Positions 1 through 6,504 of a stretch of 9,385 nucleotides of DNA are shown piece by piece. Every line of letters begins with the position of its first letter. Position 1 is the stretch's first letter. The stretch is from Thermoplasmata archaeon (GTDB lineage Archaea > Thermoplasmatota > Thermoplasmata > Lutacidiplasmatales > UBA184). The stretch is from the NCBI GenBank assembly GCA_030040625.1, contig JASHTI010000083.1, forward strand, positions 1 to 9,385. Reading direction: 5' to 3'. The translations under genes and the position numbers were made by a program. Under the pieces are notes generated by a model. That model was not told the origin of the DNA. It did no database searches and saw only the letters and a program-made list of their open reading frames with translations.

Positions 1-911
1 TCTACGCGAGCCTCCCCGAACGCGAGGGTCTTCCTCCGGTCGAGCCGAGCCAGATCCCGGTCGACCGGCTGCGACCGTACCTCGACGCCGACGAGCCCGG
101 TCCTCTGTTCGCGGTGTGCGGCCGACCCGTCGGCCACTCGCGGAGTCCGGCGATCCACGCTGCGTGGATGCGAGCGGAGGACCGGGCCGGCCTCTACGTA
201 CCCCTGGAGTTCGGCGACGACCGCGAATTCCTCGACGCCCTCGAGCCGTTGGCCGCGCGGGGATTCCGAGGTCTCAACGTCACCCATCCGTTCAAGCAGG
301 TCGCGGCCGAGGCCGCCACGGAGTCGGGCGCCGGGGCCGTCGCCTGCGGGGTGGCGAACTGCCTGACGTTCCGCGACGGGGGCGTCGTGGCCGAGAACAC
401 CGACCTGCTCGCCGTCCTTCGCCGACTGGGCGAGCTGCGGGCCGCAGGACGCTGGGACGGTCAGGCGATGACGGTCCTCGGCGCGGGCGGCGCCGCCCGC
501 GCGACGCTCGCGGCGGCGCGCGAGCTCGGCACGCGGGCGACGATCTACGCCCGGCGCCCCCGCGAAGCGGAGCGGATGGCGAGGGAGTTCGGGGCCCACC
601 TCGGCGAGGGCGCACCGTCCGGGCCCGCCTCGCTCGTCGTCCACGCCACGAACGTCGGTCGGACGGGCGCGACTTCGCTGGAGCTGCCGCTCACCGCACT
701 GTTGGGCCCGCGCACTCACGTCCTCGACTGGGTCTACGACCCGGAGGACCCCGCGATCCGCTCGGCCGCGACGGGGGCGGGCGCGACGTACGAGGACGGC
801 TGGAGCCTGCTCGTCTACCAAGCGGCCGCCAGCTACGAGATCTGGTGGGGCGAAGCCCCTCCTTCGGCCGAGGTCGAGCGGACGCTCGCGGGGGGACGAT
901 GCGCGGCGTAG
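1..911 (+). CDS. aroDE: 3-dehydroquinate dehydratase (C-terminal end) fused to shikimate dehydrogenase, 5' partial
   Basis: Catalyses shikimate-pathway steps 3 and 4: dehydration of 3-dehydroquinate, then NADPH-dependent reduction of 3-dehydroshikimate to shikimate in the cytoplasm. The frame is open from the window edge (first whole codon at 3) to TAG at 909-911. Codons 3-113 encode a segment containing SQIPVDRLRPYL, which resembles the end of type I dehydroquinate dehydratases (E. coli AroD ends with a similar GQISVADLR stretch). It runs without a stop into a complete AroE. Counting residues from GTG 114, AroE shows the shikimate-binding GRPVGHSRSP (3-12), LNVTHPFKQ with catalytic Lys61, NTD at 95-97, the NADP-binding VLGAGGAARA (121-130), DWVYDPEDP (195-203) and DGWSLLVYQ (218-226). 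GTG 114 is not a good AroE start, because the first beta strand (PLFAVCG) begins upstream of it, so fusion is preferred. The catalytic residues of the dehydratase lie outside the window. It overlaps the next gene by 13 bases. Confidence 0.9.
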   Translation, partial: YASLPEREGLPPVEPSQIPVDRLRPYLDADEPGPLFAVCGRPVGHSRSPAIHAAWMRAEDRAGLYVPLEFGDDREFLDALEPLAARGFRGLNVTHPFKQVAAEAATESGAGAVACGVANCLTFRDGGVVAENTDLLAVLRRLGELRAAGRWDGQAMTVLGAGGAARATLAAARELGTRATIYARRPREAERMAREFGAHLGEGAPSGPASLVVHATNVGRTGATSLELPLTALLGPRTHVLDWVYDPEDPAIRSAATGAGATYEDGWSLLVYQAAASYEIWWGEAPPSAEVERTLAGGRCAA

Positions 912-1768
912 CCGTCACGCACGCGGCCGTGAGCGTCGTGAACGCCCTTCCGCTGGGCGTCGGGGCCGCCTTCGCTGTCGACTGGCGAGCGCGGGCCCTC
1001 GTCCGGCCCGCGCCCGACGCACCACGGTCGCTGACGGTCGAGCCGCGCGGAGCGGGAACACCGCTGGTGCGCCTCGCTGCGACGGCCGCGCTCCGAAGGC
1101 TCCACGCCGTCGACGCCCCGATCCGACTCGAGCTCCGTTCGACGATCCCCCGCGGGCGCGGGCTGAAGAGCTCGAGCGCGGTCGTAGGCGCGGTCGCCTG
1201 GGCGACGTCGCGATTTCTCGGGGAAGAGCCGGAGCCGCTGGAGATCCCGCGGCTGGCCGCCGGCGTCGAGCGGGAGAGCGGTCGCAGCGCCACCGGAGCG
1301 TTCGACGACGCGGCCGCGAGTGCGGAGGGCGGCGGAGTGGTGTGCGACAACCGCACCGATCGACTGCTCCGACGGTTCGAGCTCGCACCGGGTCTCGGGG
1401 TAGCCCTGTGGATCCCCACCTCTCGCCACCCTCCCTCCCGGGGGTTCCTCGGCCGCTTCCGCCGGCACCGGCGGCTCGCGCAACGGGCGGTCGACGCCGC
1501 GCTCGACGGCGACTGGGGTCGCGCGATGGCGGCCAACACGGCGGTCGTGGAGGGTGTGATGGGCTACCGGTACGGCCACCTGCACGCGGCCGCGCGCGAG
1601 GCGGGCGCCATCGCCTCCGGCGTCAGTGGTCTCGGGCCGACGCTCGCGGCCGTGGCCCCGGTCCGTCGACTCCGCCGCGTGCTCGGTGCTCTGCCGCGGA
1701 ACGCGGGCGCACGGAACGCGGTCCGGCCGATCTCTCGGCACGTCACGCACGGAAGGGCCGAGCGGTGA
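899..1768 (+). CDS. Archaeal shikimate kinase, GHMP superfamily
   Basis: Phosphorylates shikimate to shikimate 3-phosphate with ATP (step 5). The 289-residue protein has the GHMP-kinase layout. An N-terminal VSVVNALPLGVGAAFAVD (11-28) is typical of archaeal shikimate kinases. The phosphate-binding loop PRGRGLKSSSA is at 84-94. TGAFDDAAAS (132-141) is the family's acidic motif, and GVSGLGPTLAAV (241-252) is GHMP motif 3. It is unrelated in sequence to bacterial P-loop AroK and is a classic non-orthologous replacement in archaea. ATG 899 was chosen because the family's first strand begins immediately after it. It overlaps the aroE stop by 13 bases, the only junction here that is not a 4-base overlap, and a run of six G at 890-895 lies three bases upstream. 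Its position between aroE and aroA supports shikimate over homoserine or mevalonate as substrate. The protein is rich in Arg and poor in Lys, like its neighbours. Confidence 0.92.
   Translation: MRGVAVTHAAVSVVNALPLGVGAAFAVDWRARALVRPAPDAPRSLTVEPRGAGTPLVRLAATAALRRLHAVDAPIRLELRSTIPRGRGLKSSSAVVGAVAWATSRFLGEEPEPLEIPRLAAGVERESGRSATGAFDDAAASAEGGGVVCDNRTDRLLRRFELAPGLGVALWIPTSRHPPSRGFLGRFRRHRRLAQRAVDAALDGDWGRAMAANTAVVEGVMGYRYGHLHAAAREAGAIASGVSGLGPTLAAVAPVRRLRRVLGALPRNAGARNAVRPISRHVTHGRAER
1751..1756 (+). promoter_or_regulatory. Likely ribosome binding site for aroA
   Basis: GGAAGG lies eight bases upstream of GTG 1765 and inside the end of the shikimate kinase gene. It supports GTG 1765 as the aroA start; the frame is open much further upstream, so the site helps decide the start. 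Confidence 0.5.
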
Positions 1769-3042
1769 GCGAGATCACGCTCGCCCCCGGGCGTCTCGAG
1801 GGACAGGCGCTCGCCCCGCCCTCGAAGAGCTACACGCATCGCTTCCTGCTGGCCGCGCACCTCGGCGGTCGGCCCTGCCGCATCCAGCGTCCGCTCGTGA
1901 GCGCGGACACCCTGCGGAGCGTGGGGGGACTCCGCGCCCTTGGCACACGGGTCCGGCGCCGGCGCGGCAGCTGGACCGTTGAGCCGGGCGAGCCGCGCCG
2001 GGGCACGGAGCCCCTGGTGGTGGATTGCGGAGAATCCGGCACGACGCTCCGGCTCCTCGCCGCCGCCGCGGCGATCCGGGCGGAGCCGGTCCGCTTTGTC
2101 GGGGACGGGCGGCTGCCGCTCCGGCCGATGGAGCCGCTCCTGACGGCGCTCGGCGGCCTGGGCGCCCGAGTCGGACGTGCCGCCTCGGGACGAGGGCTGC
2201 CCCTCGAGATCGAGGGACCGATCCACGGTGGGACCGTCGACCTCGCGGTCGATGTCAGCTCACAGTTCACTTCGGCGCTCCTGTTCGCCCTCCCGCGGGT
2301 CCGTCCCGACTCTCGGCTGCGGACTCACGGTGCGCCGGTCTCCGAGCCGTACGTGCGTGCGACCCTGGCGGTGCTCCGCCGGCGAGGGGTCGTCGTACGC
2401 GAGCGACCCCGGGCGTACGCCATCCCGGGGGGCCAGGTGGTCCGGCCGAGGGACGAGTCGGTACCGGGCGACGCCTCCTCGGCCGCCTACCTCTGGGCCG
2501 GGGCGGCCGCGACCGGCGGCACGGTCACGGTCGGGGGGGTCCCGGCGGGCTGGCCCCAGGCCGACCTCGCGGTCCTGGACCTCCTTCGGGATTATGGCGC
2601 GGAGGTCGTCCGGGTCGGTGCTCGCGTGCGCGTCCGCGGGGGCGCGCGGCGACCGTTCCGGATCGGGCTGGACGCGGCTCCGGACCTCTACCCGTTGGCC
2701 GGGGTGCTGGCCGCCCTCGCACCGGGGCGGAGCGTGCTCGCCGGCGGCGCCCACGTCGCCGCGAAGGAGTCCGACCGGCTCGCCGAAACGACCCGGCTCG
2801 CCCGCGCTCTGGGCGCGCGCACCGAGCGGCAGACCGATCGGCTCGTCATCGAGGGCGCGCGGCGACCGCGGGCGCTTCGGTGTACGAAGCTGACCGACCA
2901 CCGGCTCGTCATGAGCGCCGCGATCGGCGCGCTCGCCGCAACCGGCCCGAGCCGCATCGGGGACGCGCGGGCGGTCGCCAAATCGTTTCCCGAATTCTTC
3001 ACGGTCCTCGAGCGTCTGGGAGCGGAGGTCCGCGCCCAATGA
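1765..3042 (+). CDS. aroA: 3-phosphoshikimate 1-carboxyvinyltransferase (EPSP synthase)
   Basis: Joins phosphoenolpyruvate to shikimate 3-phosphate to give EPSP (step 6). The 425-residue product has the full family length and all main motifs: PPSKSYTHR with Lys21, Ser22 and Arg26; DCGESGTTLR (87-96), the family GNSGT motif in an ESGT form; RPMEPL (120-125); SSQ (165-167); PGDASSAA (234-241); Asp307 in DLYPLAGVLAALA; KESDRL (334-339); DHRLVMSAA (378-386); and KSFPEFF (406-412). Nothing essential appears to be missing, so the enzyme should be active. The start is GTG 1765. It overlaps the upstream stop as GTGA, the protein begins there with the typical short lead (SEITLAPG) into the substrate-binding SKS, and GGAAGG sits eight bases before it. 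The frame stays open far upstream, but that part overlaps the kinase gene and shows no homology. It ends in an ATGA overlap with aroC. Confidence 0.96.
   Translation: MSEITLAPGRLEGQALAPPSKSYTHRFLLAAHLGGRPCRIQRPLVSADTLRSVGGLRALGTRVRRRRGSWTVEPGEPRRGTEPLVVDCGESGTTLRLLAAAAAIRAEPVRFVGDGRLPLRPMEPLLTALGGLGARVGRAASGRGLPLEIEGPIHGGTVDLAVDVSSQFTSALLFALPRVRPDSRLRTHGAPVSEPYVRATLAVLRRRGVVVRERPRAYAIPGGQVVRPRDESVPGDASSAAYLWAGAAATGGTVTVGGVPAGWPQADLAVLDLLRDYGAEVVRVGARVRVRGGARRPFRIGLDAAPDLYPLAGVLAALAPGRSVLAGGAHVAAKESDRLAETTRLARALGARTERQTDRLVIEGARRPRALRCTKLTDHRLVMSAAIGALAATGPSRIGDARAVAKSFPEFFTVLERLGAEVRAQ
3024..3029 (+). promoter_or_regulatory. Ribosome binding site for aroC
   Basis: GGAGGT lies nine bases before ATG 3039 and fifteen before the alternative ATG 3045. 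The spacing favours 3039 as the start of chorismate synthase. Confidence 0.55.
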
Positions 3043-4127
3043 CGATGGATCTCGGGCGGAGCCTGCGGCTCGGGCTGTACGGCTCCAGCCACGGACCGGA
3101 GGTCGGCCTCACCCTGGAGGGGCTGCCCCCCGGGACCCCGGTCGATCTCGCCGCGATCCAGGCGGACCTCGATCGCCGACGCCCGGTCGGGCGCCGGCTG
3201 GCGACGCGCCGTCACGAGGAGGACGCCCTGATCGTCGACTCCGGCGTCAAGGACGGCCGGTCCGATGGAAGCCGCTTCCAGGCGCACGTGCTGAACACCG
3301 ACGTTCGCCGGGAGCCGTACGACCGGCTCCGGCATACCCCGCGCCCGGGGCACGCCGACTATCCGGCGCGGATCCGCTACGGCCCCGAGGCGGACCTCTC
3401 CGGTGGCGGGATCTTCTCCGGCCGGATGACCGTCGGCCTCGTCGTCGCGGGCGCGCTGGCCAAGGCCCTGCTCGCGCCGCGGGGGGTCGCGGTCGTCGCC
3501 TACACGCGCTCGATCGGCGCGGTGGAGGCACCCGCGCCCGCGACGATGCCGCCGGCCGAGCTCGCGATGCGGGCCCGGGCGAACGAGCCCGGCACGTTCG
3601 ACCCCGAGGCGGCCGCCCGGATGGAGGCCGTCATCGCCGAGGCACGCCGGGCCGGAGATAGCGTCGGAGGTGTCGTCGAGGTCCGTGCGAGCGGTGTGCC
3701 GGTCGGGCTCGGTGAGCCGTTCTTCGACTCGATCGAGAGCGTCCTCGCCCACGCCTACTTCAGCGTCCCGGCGGTGAAGGCGGTCGAGTTCGGCGCCGGA
3801 TTCGCGGGTGCGCGGATGCGCGGCAGCGAGCACAATGATCCGTTCGTGCTCGTCGACGGGCAGGTCCGCACGACCACGAACCACGCCGGCGGGATCCTCG
3901 GGGGCCTCGCCAGCGGGATGCCGATCGTCGCTCGCATCGCGGTGAAGCCGGCGTCGTCGATCGCCCACCCCCAGCGGACCCTGAACACCGAGACGGGAGA
4001 GACCGTCGAGCTCGTCGTGACGGGCCGGCACGACCCCTGCATCGTCCCGCGCGCCGTCGTCGTCCTCGAGGCGATGACCGCCTTCGGCCTCGCGGACCTC
4101 GCCCTGACGGGGGGGTTCCTCCGATGA
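3039..4127 (+). CDS. aroC: Chorismate synthase
   Basis: Eliminates phosphate from EPSP to give chorismate (step 7), using reduced FMN. The 362-residue protein is full length. It has YGSSHG (14-19, invariant His18), RPGHADY (102-108), GGGIFSGRMT (122-131), GDSVGGVVEV (206-215), GLGEPFFD (223-230), AVKAVEFGAGF (245-255), NHAGGILGG (281-289) and GRHDPCIVPRAVVVLEAM (329-346). The active-site His18, His105 and Asp332, and the serine of the GGG..S segment, are all present. Two segments differ from the usual consensus: the TGTP region reads DGSRF (76-80), and GGGRSSxR(E/T)T reads GGGIFSGRMT. The second form resembles clostridial versions as I remember them, so the lineage may be unusual, but function is not in doubt. 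The start is ATG 3039, overlapping aroA as ATGA; ATG 3045 is an alternative two codons later. It ends in an ATGA overlap with asd. Confidence 0.95.
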   Translation: MTMDLGRSLRLGLYGSSHGPEVGLTLEGLPPGTPVDLAAIQADLDRRRPVGRRLATRRHEEDALIVDSGVKDGRSDGSRFQAHVLNTDVRREPYDRLRHTPRPGHADYPARIRYGPEADLSGGGIFSGRMTVGLVVAGALAKALLAPRGVAVVAYTRSIGAVEAPAPATMPPAELAMRARANEPGTFDPEAAARMEAVIAEARRAGDSVGGVVEVRASGVPVGLGEPFFDSIESVLAHAYFSVPAVKAVEFGAGFAGARMRGSEHNDPFVLVDGQVRTTTNHAGGILGGLASGMPIVARIAVKPASSIAHPQRTLNTETGETVELVVTGRHDPCIVPRAVVVLEAMTAFGLADLALTGGFLR

Positions 4128-5191
4128 GCGAGGAGCGGCCGATCACCGCGGTCCTGGGGGCGGGCGGCTACATCGGGCAGCACTTCGTGCGGTTGCTCGC
4201 CGACCACCCCTGGTTCGAGGAGCCGCTGCTGATCGGCGGGGAGCGCTCGGAGGGCCAGACGCTCGAGCAGCTCTGGCACCTCGATGAGGCGCCGCCCGAG
4301 GCGCTCGCCGGACAGCGGGTCCAGGCCGCCGGGGCGGCGACGCTCGCTCGGCGGGGGGTCCGCGTCGTCTTCAGCGCCCTGCCGAGCGGTCTGGCCGGCG
4401 GACTGGAACGCGAGCTGCTGCGGCGGGGCGTCTCGGTCTTCTCGAACGCGGCCGACCACCGGCTCGACCCGTCCGGGGTGCTGCTGGTCCCGGAGGTCAA
4501 CGGCGACCGACTGCGCGCGCTGGGTCGGCCCCGGGCGGGTCGAGGACTGCTGGTGACGAACCCGAATTGCTCGGCGGCCGGCCTGGTCGTCCCGGTCGCG
4601 CCGTTGCTCTCCCTGCTGCGGCCGCGGTCGATCCACGTCAGCACCTACCAGGCGCTCAGCGGCGCGGGGTACCCGGGCGTACCGTCCCTCGCCATCACCG
4701 ACAACGTCGTCCCGTTCATCCGAGAGGAGGAGGAGAAGCTCGCGCGCGAGTCGGCGGTGCTGCTGGGCGGCGGGCCCGGCCGACGGGGCCCCCTGCGTGT
4801 CCCGATCCTCACGCACTGCGCGCGGGTGGGCACCCGCGACGGGCACCTCGAGGCGGTCACCCTCGAGGCGACCGCCCGCCCGACCCGCGCCGCGATCGAG
4901 TCGGCCTGGCGGGCGTTCGATCCCCTCCGTGGCCGAGGGCTGCCGACGGCGCCGAGCCCGCCGGTCGTCCGACGCGGCGAACCGGACCGACCGCAACCGC
5001 GGAAGGACCGCTGGGCGGGCTCGCCGGGGCGCGCCCGCGGGATGGCCGTTTCCGTCGGGCGCGTACGCTGGGAACCTCCGTACCTCCGGTTCTTCCTCCT
5101 CTCGCACAACGCGGTGCGGGGGGGCGCCGGCGGCTCGGTGCTCAACGCCGAGCTCGCGGTCGCGAACGGCCAGATCGACGGAGGCCGATGA
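4124..5191 (+). CDS. asd: Aspartate-semialdehyde dehydrogenase, archaeal/fungal type
   Basis: Reduces 4-aspartyl phosphate to L-aspartate 4-semialdehyde with NADPH, the second enzyme of the aspartate family. The 355-residue protein shows the N-terminal Rossmann motif LGAGGYIGQHF (11-21), FSALPSG (83-89), SNAADHRLD (107-115), PEVN (123-126), TNPNCS with catalytic Cys149, SGAGYPG (179-185), RDGHLEAV with probable catalytic His241, the archaeal-type DRPQPRKD (288-295), and HNAVRGGAGGSVLNAEL (328-344). It sits between chorismate synthase and aspartate kinase with ATGA overlaps on both sides. This location suggests its product feeds aromatic synthesis as well as Lys/Thr/Met: archaea that lack DAHP synthase build dehydroquinate from this semialdehyde. 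That link is inferred from context. The identity of the enzyme follows from the motifs. Confidence 0.95.
   Translation: MSEERPITAVLGAGGYIGQHFVRLLADHPWFEEPLLIGGERSEGQTLEQLWHLDEAPPEALAGQRVQAAGAATLARRGVRVVFSALPSGLAGGLERELLRRGVSVFSNAADHRLDPSGVLLVPEVNGDRLRALGRPRAGRGLLVTNPNCSAAGLVVPVAPLLSLLRPRSIHVSTYQALSGAGYPGVPSLAITDNVVPFIREEEEKLARESAVLLGGGPGRRGPLRVPILTHCARVGTRDGHLEAVTLEATARPTRAAIESAWRAFDPLRGRGLPTAPSPPVVRRGEPDRPQPRKDRWAGSPGRARGMAVSVGRVRWEPPYLRFFLLSHNAVRGGAGGSVLNAELAVANGQIDGGR
5180..5184 (+). promoter_or_regulatory. Possible ribosome binding site for lysC
   Basis: GGAGG lies only three bases before ATG 5188, tighter than usual, inside the end of asd. Translation may rely mainly on coupling through the ATGA overlap. 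Confidence 0.35.
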
Positions 5192-6504
5192 GGCGGAGGA
5201 CCGCCGGCCCGCTGGTGCTGAAGTTCGGCGGCGCCTCGCTCGCGGACCCGGCCCGCGTCCTACGCACCGTGCGCCACGCCCGCGCCCGCGGACGGTCCGT
5301 CGTCCTGGTCGTCTCGGCACGGGAGCACGTCACCGACCTGTTGCTCGCGGCGACGCGGCGTCCCCACGATGCCACCGGTCACCGCCGGTTGGTCGGCCGG
5401 ATCGCGCGCCGCCATCCGGGCCTGCCGTCCACCGGTCCCCGTTCCCTCGATCGCCTCGCCGGCCTGCTCGGGGACCTGGAGCGCAACGGCCGGCCGGACG
5501 CCCCGACGGCGGACCGTCTGCTCAGCCAGGGGGAGCGGCTCGCCGCCCACTGGGTCGCGGCGACGCTCCGGCGGGCGGGGGTCCCGGCCGTCGCGGTCGA
5601 GGCCGACCACCTCGGCCTCATCACGGACAACGCCTACGGCGCCTCCTGCATCGTCCTCGAGCGCTCCCGCGGCCCCGTTCGGCGGGGGCTCCGCCGGCTC
5701 CTGGCGGCCGGCCGTGTCCCCGTCGTCACCGGCTTCTTCGGACGGAGCCTCGAGGGCCGTGTCGCGACGCTCGGGCGCGGCGGCTCCGACTATGCGGCGA
5801 CCGCGATCGCGGCCCTGCTCGGAGCCCCGCGGGTCGAGCTCGTGAAACGACACGTGGCGGTCCTCTCCGCCGATCCCCGGGAGGTGCCCCGGACCCGCCC
5901 CATCCCCGAGCTCTCGTACGAGGAGGCGGAGGAGCTGGCCCAGTTCGGCGCCCGGATCCTCCACCCGATGACGATCGAGCCGGCCCGCGCCCACGGGGTG
6001 GAGATCGTCGTCCGCTCGCTCGACGACCCGGCCGTCGCCACCACGATCGGGCCCGGCCGCCGGGGACGGCGCAACCGGGCGGTCACCGTGCTCCGACCCC
6101 TGCGCCTGTTTCGGCTCCGGGTCCCGGGCGGACGCCAGCGCCCGGGGATCGTCGCCGAGGTCTCCGAGCGCCTACGCCGCGCCGGGGTGAACGTGGTCCA
6201 GCTGTTCACCTCCTCGGCGCTGCTCTGCCTCATCGTCGCTCCGACCGACGTCGCGTCGGCGGCGCGCGTTCTTCGGCCGATCACGGACGATGCCGCGGCG
6301 GTCCTCGAGGGCCCGGTCCCGGTCGGCCTCGTCACCGTGATCGGGGACGGCGTGCTCGACGACCTCGATCGGCTCCCGGCCGCCGCCGTGCGTGGGGCGG
6401 AGGGGTTCAGCGCCACCCCGCGGGCGCTCTCCCTCGCGGTCGCCGAGCGTCGTTGTGGCCGGACGGTCCGTGCGCTCCACGAGGCGCTGGTCGGACCCCG
6501 ATGA
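5188..6504 (+). CDS. lysC: Aspartate kinase with C-terminal ACT region
   Basis: Phosphorylates L-aspartate with ATP, the committed step to aspartate semialdehyde. The 438-residue protein has an amino-acid-kinase domain (about 8-290) and a two-ACT regulatory region (about 305-435). Visible motifs are LKFGGAS (11-17, Lys12; the usual Thr is Ala16), VVSAREHVTDLL (41-52), SQGERLAAHW (113-122, catalytic Glu116), VVTGFFG (179-185), LGRGGSDYAATAIA (195-208, catalytic Asp201), SADP (227-230) and FGARILHP (253-260). The segment that normally reads WTDVDG before this ADP is VKRHVA here (219-224), which is a marked departure near the nucleotide site. ACT1 contains RPGIVAEVSERLRRAGVNVVQ (318-338); ACT2 is short and degenerate (VTVIGDGV, 382-389), so feedback control may differ from standard enzymes. 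The conserved catalytic Lys, Glu and Asp argue for activity. The start ATG 5188 overlaps asd as ATGA, and the gene ends in ATGA with trpE. Confidence 0.9.
   Translation: MRRRTAGPLVLKFGGASLADPARVLRTVRHARARGRSVVLVVSAREHVTDLLLAATRRPHDATGHRRLVGRIARRHPGLPSTGPRSLDRLAGLLGDLERNGRPDAPTADRLLSQGERLAAHWVAATLRRAGVPAVAVEADHLGLITDNAYGASCIVLERSRGPVRRGLRRLLAAGRVPVVTGFFGRSLEGRVATLGRGGSDYAATAIAALLGAPRVELVKRHVAVLSADPREVPRTRPIPELSYEEAEELAQFGARILHPMTIEPARAHGVEIVVRSLDDPAVATTIGPGRRGRRNRAVTVLRPLRLFRLRVPGGRQRPGIVAEVSERLRRAGVNVVQLFTSSALLCLIVAPTDVASAARVLRPITDDAAAVLEGPVPVGLVTVIGDGVLDDLDRLPAAAVRGAEGFSATPRALSLAVAERRCGRTVRALHEALVGPR

Noticed and set aside
116..898. Upstream extension of the shikimate kinase frame
   Set aside because: The frame is open but overlaps aroE completely and encodes Arg/Gly/Pro-rich sequence with no homology; the kinase family starts at ATG 899.
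1342..1764. Upstream extension of EPSP synthase
   Set aside because: It overlaps the kinase gene, and the SKS motif sits at its normal distance from GTG 1765.
3045..3047. Alternative ATG start for chorismate synthase
   Set aside because: It is possible, but ATG 3039 gives the ATGA overlap and a better distance from GGAGGT; the difference is only two residues.
3755..5320. Long reverse-strand open frame (521 codons) opposite aroC, asd and lysC
   Set aside because: Its translation is Arg/Pro/Gly-rich with no family motif and it runs opposite proven genes; long antisense frames are expected at this G+C content.
5188..6504. Reading lysC as UMP kinase or glutamate 5-kinase because of the KRHVAVLSADP segment
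   Set aside because: KFGGAS, LGRGGSDY, FGARILHP and the ACT region are aspartate-kinase features, and asd is adjacent.
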